Assembly (NCBI GenBank): GCA_017454265.1
Contig: JAFTDJ010000038.1
Coordinates: forward strand, 124,001 to 188,000
Direction of reading: 5' to 3'
Origin: Bacteroidales bacterium
GTDB lineage: Bacteria > Bacteroidota > Bacteroidia > Bacteroidales > UBA932
DNA length: 64,000 nucleotides
Shown: positions 37,215 through 47,782 of the stretch, in pieces
Layout: every line of letters starts with the position of its first letter
Position numbering within the stretch: the first letter of the stretch is position 1
Program-made: the position numbers and the translations under genes
Notes under the pieces: generated by a model
The model's input: the letters and a program-made list of their open reading frames with translations, nothing else
Told to the model about the DNA's origin: nothing
Database searches by the model: none

Positions 37215-38516
37215 TTATTTTAGTTCTGTAAGTACATATCCATAGGGTGGCGCTTCTATTGCAGCTTCGTCAGAGCTCACTCCTGCCGCATTCCTCAATT
37301 CTTCCGGAATGCAGACAAGGGAGGAAGCCCGCCTTTGGCTGAAGTTGCAGAATACCAGTTTGCAGGACTCTCCGTCGTACCGGGCGAAAACGAAATGCTC
37401 GTTTTTGCTGAAGCCCGGAGAATTATAATTGCAATAGCACAGGTCCCATACTTTACCGTACTTGAAAACCTTGTGGCAAGCCACCGTGAGTAATTCACGA
37501 TACTGGTTGAACACCTCCTTGCGTGCAGCAGGAAGATCTGCAGTTCCAGTTATGCTGTTCCATATATCTGAAAGCGATGCCGGCCTGCACCAATTGAAAA
37601 TGGATGTGCGTCCGTCTTTACTTTCCGATGCATCCTCCCCTGCCTCCTGTCCTGCATACAGCATAAACGAGGCATCATTGAACAGCAGTTCGAAAGCCAG
37701 GGACGCCCACATATTGTCTGGCCGTCCGGCGAAATGCGGCGAAGCCAGACGCTGTTCATCGTGATTTTCCAGAAAGTTCAGCATTTTTGACTGATTAGGT
37801 CCCAGGAACTGCCAGTTCCGGCTAAGCTCAACGGCTGAACGGTGCTTCCCAAAAACACCCCTGAGAATATCGTACGTTCCGGATTTGTCGTACAACAAAT
37901 CAAAACCCGCAGTATCCAAATACGAGGTATAATTCTCCTGCCCATACACTTCGGCCACAAAAAGCATTTCCGGATACTCCCGCTTGATACTTTTAATTAC
38001 ACGTCCAAGAGCGTCAGCCGGCACTAATTCCACCATATCGCAGCGAAATCCATCTACCCCTTTGGAGGCCCAGAACTCAAGAATCCTTATTTCCTCCGCT
38101 TCCGTGGAGGGGTCAGACCAGTTCACCTTGAGCGTATCTGTCCAGTCTCCGTCACACCATGAATATAGTGGAAGCACGCCCTTATAATTGCGGGCAACGT
38201 GATTTGGAATGTAATCCACCAGGCACTTGAGACCGGCTTTGTGTACTCTTGCCACCATATCAGAGAACTCTTCCATACGCTTCTCAGGATTGTCTGCAAG
38301 ATATGGGTTAACGTCGTACCAATCACATACGGCATAGGGAGAACCAGGGTCACCTTTAACAAACGGTTCACCACTTGCGTGCCTGGGAATGCCGGTAAAC
38401 CAAATATAGTCAACGCTCAAAGACTTCAGGTAGCTGAAGGCAGCATCTCCCCAGGCGGAAAACCTGCCATTCCCCCATAATCGCGTAAGTGTCTGATATA
38501 TAATATACTTTTTCAT
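37215..38516 (-). CDS. GH13-family alpha-amylase-like glycoside hydrolase, intracellular
   Basis: The 433-residue protein has the GH13 (beta/alpha)8 barrel. Conserved regions are DYIPNHVARN (region I), GFRCDMVE with nucleophile Asp160 (II), FVAEVYGQ with acid/base Glu189 (III) and FLENHDEQR with Asp253 (IV). No signal peptide, so it acts in the cytoplasm, probably on maltodextrins or glycogen. Starting at the ATG at 38516 gives the standard N-terminus (MKKYIIYQTLTRLWG). The start overlaps the tamL stop by one base; a longer in-frame ORF reading to 38588 would intrude into tamL. Confidence 0.9.
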   Translation of the reverse strand: MKKYIIYQTLTRLWGNGRFSAWGDAAFSYLKSLSVDYIWFTGIPRHASGEPFVKGDPGSPYAVCDWYDVNPYLADNPEKRMEEFSDMVARVHKAGLKCLVDYIPNHVARNYKGVLPLYSWCDGDWTDTLKVNWSDPSTEAEEIRILEFWASKGVDGFRCDMVELVPADALGRVIKSIKREYPEMLFVAEVYGQENYTSYLDTAGFDLLYDKSGTYDILRGVFGKHRSAVELSRNWQFLGPNQSKMLNFLENHDEQRLASPHFAGRPDNMWASLAFELLFNDASFMLYAGQEAGEDASESKDGRTSIFNWCRPASLSDIWNSITGTADLPAARKEVFNQYRELLTVACHKVFKYGKVWDLCYCNYNSPGFSKNEHFVFARYDGESCKLVFCNFSQRRASSLVCIPEELRNAAGVSSDEAAIEAPPYGYVLTELK

Positions 38517-40660
38517 CAGAAAGGATAACCCACACCAAAATGAAGAGTTGAGCCGTTCCTGCTGAACCACTGACCGGGGCCCAACCACCTGTTGCCGCCG
38601 ACAATTGACGGATCATAAACCTTCATGCCCCAGTCAAGTCGCAGGAGTATAAAATCCAGGTTGAGCCGCAGTCCTATACCCCAGTCGCCTGCAAGAGTCT
38701 CCGCCCATGTCGAATCCAGCTCTTCATATGTCAACCAGATGTTTCCGACCTCGGCAAACACAGCGCCTTCGAATTTCCAGAACAACTTCTGTCGATATTC
38801 AACATCAAATTCCAATTTGCTGTTTCCGGTCTGGCTCGCTATCGTGAACATCTCATATATCTGACTGCTGCCAGGGCCCAGTGAACGCACTTGCCATCCT
38901 CTCATACTGCTCGCGCCGCCCACATACAACTGTTTTTCGAACGGGAGCCAGCCGTACTCTCCGAAGGCAAGGCCGATTCCACCCGTCAGGCGCATAGCCA
39001 AAGCCGAACCGGGGCTGAAGCGGAAGTTCTTGGCGAGAGTCAGTTCCGTTTTGAAATACCTGGAGTAAGCAAGCCCGAAAATAAGCTTATTGCCACGACC
39101 GTCGTGAGGGAGCCATTTGTCGAAAAGGGAGATGGCGTTACCCGCAAGGTCCAAGCCAAGTCGGGCATACCAATAAGACGTCTTCGGGATAACCGAAGAA
39201 TCGGACGTAAGGTAAAGCTGTGCGCTCAAACCTGCGTCTATGTGGTCGTAGAACGAATCATACAAGAGTGGATTCTTCAGTAGTTGGACCTGGAATTCAT
39301 CGGTCACATTATTGACCTTGACTACAGTGGCCCTGACAGGATTGACTTGATAATAAAAAATGCCTGAATTGCCGGTGTAACCCCAGGACGCCGTCGTGAT
39401 GGAGCGCTTGAACTCAGGCCTGTCCTGAAAGTTAAAAGAGGCTTGAAGAAGCGTTCTTGGAATGTTTGCGCCGGAAAACACTTTATATGGCAGCCCGATG
39501 AACTTAGGGAAACTAATGCTGCCTGTGATACCAAACTCATTTGCACTGAGATCGGTTCCGAACTTGCGCTGGAAATTACCGGAAAAGCCCAGGGTCAGCC
39601 ATTCGCCACCGTGAAATATGTTTTTATTATAGAAGTTGACTGCCGGGGAAACGCCGAACAAACCGTTTGAACTGGTCGAGGCCTCCAGATTAAGCTTAAC
39701 TCCTTTCAGCTTGGACGGTGTCAGGTTGATGTTACAATCCACTGTTACACTGTCGACGGGTGTCATTTCAATCGCAACATTGCTGAAAAGCCTTAAGGCA
39801 GTGTACCTGTTGTAATTCACATTTGCCCTCTGTTCGCTGTAAAGGTCTCCGGGCTTGAGTATATTGATGTCGGTAAGCACCTTTCCCCTGAACGGAAGCG
39901 TCTCAGGATAATTGATATTCACGTTTCCAAGATGGTATTTCCTGAGAGGTTCGGCATTCACCTCAGGTTCATTTCTGGTATAGTTGCGAATTTCGTACGT
40001 GAGTATAGTGCGCGGGCCCAGGGTATCAGCTTCGAAAAAGTAGTTGAATTTTGTCAGATTGTAATATCCCTTGTTTCGCAAGTACGCTGCACTGCGTGCG
40101 CTTTCCGTCTCAAGAGCCTGCTCGGACAGCCATCCGCCCTGTTTCACAAGGACGTTCTTCCTGTCTGCGTCAAATTCTTCGGAAAATTCCCCCTCCGGAA
40201 GCTTAAATACCAGAGAATCAATTTTTATGCGTTTGCCAGGCGAGACATAATATGTGACGCGCACGTTCTTTTTAACCGTATCTACCCGGGTACGCACAGA
40301 TGAACCATAATAACCAAGATAGTCGAGGTGACGGCAAATATTCTCCTTGGATCCGTTGAGCATACGGCCGTTGAAGACCACTGGAGCGCTGCCTATTTTC
40401 CGGAGCGCCCTGTTTATCCAGTTGTCCTTTGCAGGGTCAGACCAGTTATATATCCAGCCTAAGATGAATGAACTCTTAGTCTGTTGCTTGATGTAAGACG
40501 ATACTTCCGAGGAGGAAAGCCCGGAAGCATCTCCCTCAAACGCGACCTTGTTGGATGCCAGTCTATACTGATTCTCAGTAAGGACCCTGGTATTGCTGCA
40601 AGACGAAGCGGCTATGACCAATAGTCCCAGGAGTGCAATTAATACAGAACGTTTCCTCAT
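38516..40660 (-). CDS. tamL: TamL-type BamA/TamA superfamily outer-membrane assembly lipoprotein
   Basis: The 714-residue protein starts with a lipoprotein signal (IAASSC, Cys21). This is the trait that separates the Bacteroidetes TamL from proteobacterial TamA. It has POTRA-like domains (about 100-340) and a C-terminal 16-strand Omp85 barrel. The latter has the LYVGGASSMRGW signature (the G-x-x-x-x-R-G loop motif) near residue 585 and ends in an aromatic residue, LHFGVGYPF. TamL, with TamB, moves lipids and/or proteins to the outer membrane. tamB is not seen in the window. It overlaps the SpoU methyltransferase gene by four bases. Confidence 0.9.
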   Translation of the reverse strand: MRKRSVLIALLGLLVIAASSCSNTRVLTENQYRLASNKVAFEGDASGLSSSEVSSYIKQQTKSSFILGWIYNWSDPAKDNWINRALRKIGSAPVVFNGRMLNGSKENICRHLDYLGYYGSSVRTRVDTVKKNVRVTYYVSPGKRIKIDSLVFKLPEGEFSEEFDADRKNVLVKQGGWLSEQALETESARSAAYLRNKGYYNLTKFNYFFEADTLGPRTILTYEIRNYTRNEPEVNAEPLRKYHLGNVNINYPETLPFRGKVLTDINILKPGDLYSEQRANVNYNRYTALRLFSNVAIEMTPVDSVTVDCNINLTPSKLKGVKLNLEASTSSNGLFGVSPAVNFYNKNIFHGGEWLTLGFSGNFQRKFGTDLSANEFGITGSISFPKFIGLPYKVFSGANIPRTLLQASFNFQDRPEFKRSITTASWGYTGNSGIFYYQVNPVRATVVKVNNVTDEFQVQLLKNPLLYDSFYDHIDAGLSAQLYLTSDSSVIPKTSYWYARLGLDLAGNAISLFDKWLPHDGRGNKLIFGLAYSRYFKTELTLAKNFRFSPGSALAMRLTGGIGLAFGEYGWLPFEKQLYVGGASSMRGWQVRSLGPGSSQIYEMFTIASQTGNSKLEFDVEYRQKLFWKFEGAVFAEVGNIWLTYEELDSTWAETLAGDWGIGLRLNLDFILLRLDWGMKVYDPSIVGGNRWLGPGQWFSRNGSTLHFGVGYPF

Positions 40661-41361
40661 CTTCTCCTAAACTCTGACAGCACGATAGCCGTTGCAGCAG
40701 CCACGTTCAGCGACTCTGCAGTCTGGCGTTTTCCCGCAAAGGAAGGAATAAAGAGACGGGTACTGACCTGAGAAGCCACTTCCCGGCTTACCCCATTTGA
40801 TTCATTGCCCATTACAATCAAGCCTTCCTCCGCAAGCTTTTCCGAATAAATAATCTCTCCGTCCAGAAACGTGCCGTAAACCGGCATATCCTTGGCCCTG
40901 AACCTGCGACAGATATCTTCAAGGTCACAGTTTACTATAGAAACCCGGAACACAGAACCCATAGAAGACTGAACCACCTTGGGGTTGTATAGCTCGACGC
41001 AGTCCTGAGAAGCGAAAACGGTAGTTATTCCGAACCAGTCGGCCAGCCGCAGTATTGTTCCCATGTTACCGGGATCGCGAACAGAATCCAGTCCAAGGTA
41101 CAAGCCACGCTCCAATACGAGGTTCCTGGGTGCAGGCTTTTCAACCACGGCAAGAACCGGAGATGGGGTGGAAAGCTGTGACATTCTGGCCATATTCTCC
41201 GCACCGATTTCATCAGATCTATAGACGGCAAGCACTTTGTATCCGGAGAGCAACGCTTCTGAGACAAGTTTCTCCCCTTCTACGGCAAACTGCCCGTACT
41301 CATCGCGGAATTTCTTATCCTTCAGGGATTTGATACGCTTTATCTCAGAATTGGTCAACAT
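40657..41361 (-). CDS. SpoU/TrmH-family RNA 2'-O-methyltransferase
   Basis: The 234-residue protein has an N-terminal RNA-binding (SpoU_sub_bind) domain and a C-terminal SPOUT fold. Motif 1 is DSVRDPGNMGTILRLADWFG, motif 2 is IVMGNESNGVS and motif 3 is RLFIPSFAGKRQTAESLNVAAATAIVLSEF, given here as separate elements around residues 95, 185 and 205. It 2'-O-methylates an rRNA or tRNA ribose; the target (RlmB-like, TrmH-like) is unclear. It heads the minus-strand unit with tamL, GH13 and gpsA. Confidence 0.9.
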   Translation of the reverse strand: MLTNSEIKRIKSLKDKKFRDEYGQFAVEGEKLVSEALLSGYKVLAVYRSDEIGAENMARMSQLSTPSPVLAVVEKPAPRNLVLERGLYLGLDSVRDPGNMGTILRLADWFGITTVFASQDCVELYNPKVVQSSMGSVFRVSIVNCDLEDICRRFRAKDMPVYGTFLDGEIIYSEKLAEEGLIVMGNESNGVSREVASQVSTRLFIPSFAGKRQTAESLNVAAATAIVLSEFRRR

Positions 41362-41378
41362 TTGTTTCGAAAATATTA

Positions 41379-41409
41379 TTGCAAATTTAACAATAAATTG
41401 TTAAGTTTG
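41379..41409 (+). promoter_or_regulatory. Putative Bacteroides-type promoter for the YegP-like gene
   Basis: TTG (41379-41381), 20 bases, then TAAGTTTG (41402-41409), 26 bases before the ATG at 41436. Confidence 0.6.
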
Positions 41410-41435
41410 CGAAAACACTATTTAAATAATCAGAA

Positions 41436-41768
41436 ATGGGAAAGTTTGTTATCACTCTCAGGAAAAACGGAGAATTCCAGTTTAACCTCAAGGCCACCAA
41501 CGGCCAGGTAATTCTTACCAGCGAGGGCTATACTACCAAAGCTGCCTGCCTGAATGGTATCGAGTCCGTCAAAAAGAACGCCCCTGTAGAAGAGCGTTTC
41601 GAGATTAAAGTCGCCAAGAACGGCAAGCCGTATTTCAACCTTAAGGCCTCCAATGGCCAGGTCGTCGGTGCCAGCCAGATGTACGCTTCTGAGCGTACAA
41701 TGAAACAGGGTATTGCTTCCGTGATGAAAAATGCCCCGGAGGCTCCCGTAGTGGAAGAACTTGACTAA
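41436..41768 (+). CDS. YegP-family protein, tandem DUF1508
   Basis: The 110-residue protein consists of two similar DUF1508 repeats. The first (about 3-48) contains FVITLRKNGEFQFNLKATNGQVIL and the second (about 55-103) FEIKVAKNGKPYFNLKASNGQVVG, each with a basic strand, KNG turn and NLKAxNGQ core. Function is unknown; small basic single- or double-repeat proteins of this family occur in many bacteria, and YegP of E. coli is one. Its own promoter and terminator make it a monocistronic gene. Confidence 0.92.
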   Translation: MGKFVITLRKNGEFQFNLKATNGQVILTSEGYTTKAACLNGIESVKKNAPVEERFEIKVAKNGKPYFNLKASNGQVVGASQMYASERTMKQGIASVMKNAPEAPVVEELD

Positions 41769-41790
41769 TCCCCTGTCCTGAAACATTTAA

Positions 41791-41826
41791 GGGCTTGGCC
41801 AAAACGGTCAAGCCCTTCTTATTTTG
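41791..41826 (+). terminator. Rho-independent terminator after the YegP-like gene
   Basis: A 10-base stem with one G·U pair (GGGCTTGGCC 41791-41800, GGTCAAGCCC 41806-41815), a 5-base loop and a T-rich tail. Sitting 23 bases past the YegP stop and 20 bases before the opposing pfp end, it could serve both strands. Confidence 0.8.
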
Positions 41827-41845
41827 TTTCTCAGGTACGAGGCCT

Positions 41846-43075
41846 TTACCAGCCAAGAATCTTGCGGAAGTCGTAAGCTTCAGGATCTGCTACATATTTC
41901 TTGGCCGCTTCATAATCGTCAACTGTGATGTAATGGCAGATATGGTCGTAGTACTGGCGGGCAATACCCTCTCCGATTTCTACACGGCGCGGAGGTATCT
42001 TGCCTTCTGCATTCTGAAGATCATGAAGATAAAGAGGTGATGGGTTGCCGAATGCATCTACATACACCATACAACCGGTTTCACCCTTGCGGAAGAGTTC
42101 ATAAACTCCCATGGCGAGCTCTGAACAGTAGCTGAGGTCGTAGGCAATAGGATCTTGACAGCGCACGTCATAACCGATTTCCACAGGACGGGTCTTGACC
42201 TTCATGCCCAGCTTCTTGAACTCTTTCTCGAGCAGCTCGTTGAAAAGAACGGCCTTGCTGATCTTGCCGAGCTCGGGATGTCCGTGCTCGTCGTAGGTCA
42301 TATGCACGCCTGCAGCTTTGATATCTTCGGCTGAAAGATCATGGAAAACGCCTTCTGCAACAACTACAGTACCGTAGTCAACTCCAAGAATCTTGCGCTT
42401 GATAATGGTGGACAAGGTGAGTTTTATGATTTTATCAATAGTGATGTCTGTCTTGTTGAACATCTCGGGAATAATCGTCATAGGGCAATGGGTCGCTTCG
42501 CCTATGCCGAGGGCGAGATGACCAGCCGAACGTCCCATAGCGGAAATAAGCAGCCAGTTTCCGGAAGTGCGGGCATCTTCGTATATAGTGCGCGCAATGT
42601 GGGCTCCCTCCTGCTTTGCTGAATTAAAACCAAAAGTAGGGGTATTGTTGGGCAGCGGAAGGTCGTTGTCTATGGTCTTGGGGACGTGAATATTGGCTAT
42701 CGGGTATTTCTTGGCCTCAAGGAATTTTGCGATACGGTTTGCGGTAGAGGCTGTATCGTCACCTCCCACGGTAACGAGAAGCTTGATATTGTTGGCCTGG
42801 AAAAGGTCCAGGTTGAACCGCTTTTCGAAATCTTCATCAGTGGGTTTGAAACGGCTCATCTGGAGGTAAGAGCCTCCTCTGTTGAAATATGCATCGGCCT
42901 TGAAGAAATCAATGTCTTCAATACGGGGATTCTGGTTGAAAAGACCGCTGTACCCGCCATGAAGTCCGATTACGCGATAACCGTTGCTGAGGAAAGTTTT
43001 GGCAACAGAACAAACGACGGTGTTCATACCCGGAGCCGGGCCGCCGCCGCAAAGAATGATAATGGAATCTTTCAT
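41846..43075 (-). CDS. pfp: Phosphofructokinase, probably pyrophosphate-dependent
   Basis: The 409-residue protein phosphorylates fructose 6-phosphate in glycolysis. Phosphate-donor residues read GGDD at 104-107 and PKTIDND at 132-138. In ATP-dependent enzymes the equivalent positions are Gly and Gly (GGDGS and PGTIDND), so Asp107 and Lys133 point to PPi as donor. This is a family-level inference for which mutational evidence exists in other PFKs. ISAMGRSAGHLALGIGEAT and MTYDEHGHPELG follow. Length fits the clade-X/long PFP type. It is monocistronic, converging on the YegP gene. Confidence 0.9.
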   Translation of the reverse strand: MKDSIIILCGGGPAPGMNTVVCSVAKTFLSNGYRVIGLHGGYSGLFNQNPRIEDIDFFKADAYFNRGGSYLQMSRFKPTDEDFEKRFNLDLFQANNIKLLVTVGGDDTASTANRIAKFLEAKKYPIANIHVPKTIDNDLPLPNNTPTFGFNSAKQEGAHIARTIYEDARTSGNWLLISAMGRSAGHLALGIGEATHCPMTIIPEMFNKTDITIDKIIKLTLSTIIKRKILGVDYGTVVVAEGVFHDLSAEDIKAAGVHMTYDEHGHPELGKISKAVLFNELLEKEFKKLGMKVKTRPVEIGYDVRCQDPIAYDLSYCSELAMGVYELFRKGETGCMVYVDAFGNPSPLYLHDLQNAEGKIPPRRVEIGEGIARQYYDHICHYITVDDYEAAKKYVADPEAYDFRKILGW

Positions 43076-43090
43076 TGTATGAATAAATAA

Positions 43091-45220
<2,130 letters not shown>

Positions 45221-45221
45221 T

Positions 45222-46154
45222 ATGGGAAGACTGAAAGACCTCTTTACTGACCGCATTTGGTCAATAGATACGGGTAAAGTGTCGGTTGTATCCAAAAGTT
45301 ATGCACGACTGGTTACATTCGTCAAGCTCATCAGAATAACCGTCAATACTTTTGCCGAGAACAGAATGGGCTTCCAATGTGTCGCGCTGAGTTATTTCGT
45401 CACTTTGGCGCTGATCCCGCTTCTGGCCTTTACTTTTGCAGTAACCGGAGGCATGGGCCTGGGCAATTACCTGGACACGCTCCTGGGTTATTTCTCCTCC
45501 TTCGTTGATACCGGAATGCTTAACATGGTGGAAGAGAAGGCGGACAACCTGATCAACATAGCGAAGAGCGGCTGGGTGGGAGTTATTGCAGGCCTTTCAT
45601 TTCTTTGGACCATACTCTGGATGATGTTCCAGGTCGAGCGGGTTTTCAATAATGTCTGGGGGATACGCAAGATTCCGCGCAAGATTTATAAACGTTTCGG
45701 CTACTACCTTCTGGTACTGCTTCTCACCCCTTTCCTCGTGGTGTTGTTCGGCGCCGGTATTGTACTGTACAGTAACTTTACAAAGTTCCTGGGTTTGGAT
45801 TTGTCGCAGCTCAGATTCCTTCCTAAACTACTTGGATATCTTGGCTTCTACCTTGTTGCCACCCTGACGCTTTCGGCAATGTATAAATTTATTCCGGCCA
45901 CGGAAGTCAAATATAAACACGCAATAAAAGCAGCTGTAGTGGCGGCTTTAGTATTTGTGGTTTTTCAGTATCTATATCTCGAGACACAGGTTTTCGTAGC
46001 ACGTTTGAATACCGTATATGGCGTGCTCGCCGCCATTCCCCTCTTTCTTATCTGGCTTAACTTCAGCTGGCAGATAATCATTTATGGTGCAGAACTCACA
46101 TACAGTCTGCAGAATGTCAAGAATTACGGTCTCCCGGAATCAGATTCAATATGA
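45222..46154 (+). CDS. YihY/BrkB-family inner-membrane protein
   Basis: The 310-residue protein has six hydrophobic segments of the YihY (formerly BrkB/rbn) family. Conserved features are the QCVALSYFVTLALIPLLAF segment (residues 48-66), an aromatic-rich SFLWTILWMMFQVERVFNNVWGI and a final IWLNFSWQIIIYGAELTYSL. It is not an RNase despite older naming. Function remains unclear; a role in lipid or ion transport is proposed for some members. It begins two bases after ligA and overlaps rel by four bases. Confidence 0.9.
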   Translation: MGRLKDLFTDRIWSIDTGKVSVVSKSYARLVTFVKLIRITVNTFAENRMGFQCVALSYFVTLALIPLLAFTFAVTGGMGLGNYLDTLLGYFSSFVDTGMLNMVEEKADNLINIAKSGWVGVIAGLSFLWTILWMMFQVERVFNNVWGIRKIPRKIYKRFGYYLLVLLLTPFLVVLFGAGIVLYSNFTKFLGLDLSQLRFLPKLLGYLGFYLVATLTLSAMYKFIPATEVKYKHAIKAAVVAALVFVVFQYLYLETQVFVARLNTVYGVLAAIPLFLIWLNFSWQIIIYGAELTYSLQNVKNYGLPESDSI

Positions 46155-47782
46155 ACGCAACAGTAAAGCAAGAATATAATTCCTTGATGGAGCTTGCCCG
46201 CGTCAGATGCCGCGACGAGATGGAGCTTGAGATGGTGCGCAAAGCTTTCAACTTTGCGTACGAAGCCCATAAAGACGTTCTTCTGCATACCGGGGAGCCA
46301 TATATCCTGCAGGTCCTGGAAGAAGCCAAGATAGTCGTAGACAAAGTCGGTCTGGGTTACAAGTCCATTTGCGCCGCGTTGCTTGCTGGCGTGGTCCGAA
46401 ATACCGATTATAGTTCAGACGACATCCGAAACTTGTTTGGAGACAAGATAACCAGCCTGGTTGAAGGTCTCTCAAATATAGACAAAATCCTGGAATCATA
46501 CGAAAGCGAAGAGGCCGAGAGATTCAAGCGCATCCTTCTTACTATGGGAGACGATGTCCGGGTTGTACTCATCAAGCTTGCCGAACGGCTGCAATGTATG
46601 CGCACCTTGTATTCTTTCCCCGAAGCAAAGAGGGAAAGGATACTTACTGAGACTATGGCCATTTTCGTCCCCCTTGCGCACCGATTGGGATTGTACAGCA
46701 TAAAAACGGAGATGGAAAATATCTGGATACGTTATGCTCACCCCAAAGAATTCGCGGAAATAGAACAGCGGCTAAGCAAGGATGCGGACAGGAGGACCAA
46801 GGAACTGGACGAATTCATATCCCCCATCTCCGAACACCTCCGGGAAAAAGGATATCGCTTTGAAATCAAGAAGCGTATAAAAAGCCCTTATTCCATCTGG
46901 TACAAGATGGAAACCAAACAGGTAAACTTCGAGCAGATCTTCGATCTTTACGCCGTGAGGGTCATCTTTGAATCCGATACGGACGACAGGGAGAAAGAAC
47001 GCGGACAGGCATACGACATCTACAACACCGTCACTTCCCTATACAGCGATATGCGGGGGCGTATGCGGGACTGGATCCGCCAGCCAAAGAACAACGGTTA
47101 TGAGGCGTTGCACTGCACCGTTATGAGCCATGCGGGTATTTGGGTAGAAGTACAGATACGGTCCCGCCGTATGGACGACATAGCTGAGAAAGGTATCGCT
47201 GCGCACTGGTCCTATAAGAACGATGGGTATCTGTCGGAGTCTGACAGCCAGGTTGACCGCTGGCTCGCCAAAGTCCAGGACATACTTAACAGCAAAGATA
47301 CCGGTTCGCTTGAGTTGCTGGACATCATCCAGGACGATATAGTAACTAACGAAATCGTAGTTTTCACTCCAAGAGGCCAGCAACGCAGTATTCCCAAAGG
47401 TTCCACGGCTCTTGACTTTGCTTACAAGGTACACACGGACCTTGGCAATCAGGCAATTGCCGCCAAGGTGAATATGAAGCTGGTGCCACTGTCCAAGGTC
47501 TTGAAAGCCGGAGACCAGGTTGAGATCATCACTGCAAGAAATGCAACGCCCAAGGCCGAGTGGATGGGTTTTCTGCATACGCGATACGCAAAGCGCAAAC
47601 TGATGGAATGGCTGAAGGCAAACGCATCGCAAGAGTATGATTACAAGGATACTACTTCCGCTCCCGATATTCCGCTAAAAATTCGTATCAAAGGCAGGAA
47701 CCACCCTGGCCTTGCAGCAGAGATAGCTGAAGTTTTGAAACAGATAGACGGCATCGAAGATGTCATTATAAATGACTTATGA
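46151..47782 (+). CDS. RelA/SpoT-family protein with dead hydrolase and shortened C-terminus
   Basis: The 543-residue protein has the order HD-like, (p)ppGpp synthetase, TGS, helical start, partial ACT. In the HD domain only His40 of the metal site remains: the second His is Gln54, the His-Asp pair is Ala79-Gly80, the Glu-Asp pair is Arg83-Asn84 and the Asp of KLADR is Glu145. Hydrolase activity is therefore unlikely. The synthetase keeps the substrate motif YSIWYKM, DLYAVRVIF, PKNNGYEALHCTV and VEVQIRS with the catalytic Glu. TGS lies at about 405-465. Usual Rel proteins are 730-750 residues; this one ends just after an ACT-like strand. It may be synthetase-only, with hydrolase from another protein. 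Confidence 0.88.
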   Translation: MNATVKQEYNSLMELARVRCRDEMELEMVRKAFNFAYEAHKDVLLHTGEPYILQVLEEAKIVVDKVGLGYKSICAALLAGVVRNTDYSSDDIRNLFGDKITSLVEGLSNIDKILESYESEEAERFKRILLTMGDDVRVVLIKLAERLQCMRTLYSFPEAKRERILTETMAIFVPLAHRLGLYSIKTEMENIWIRYAHPKEFAEIEQRLSKDADRRTKELDEFISPISEHLREKGYRFEIKKRIKSPYSIWYKMETKQVNFEQIFDLYAVRVIFESDTDDREKERGQAYDIYNTVTSLYSDMRGRMRDWIRQPKNNGYEALHCTVMSHAGIWVEVQIRSRRMDDIAEKGIAAHWSYKNDGYLSESDSQVDRWLAKVQDILNSKDTGSLELLDIIQDDIVTNEIVVFTPRGQQRSIPKGSTALDFAYKVHTDLGNQAIAAKVNMKLVPLSKVLKAGDQVEIITARNATPKAEWMGFLHTRYAKRKLMEWLKANASQEYDYKDTTSAPDIPLKIRIKGRNHPGLAAEIAEVLKQIDGIEDVIINDL

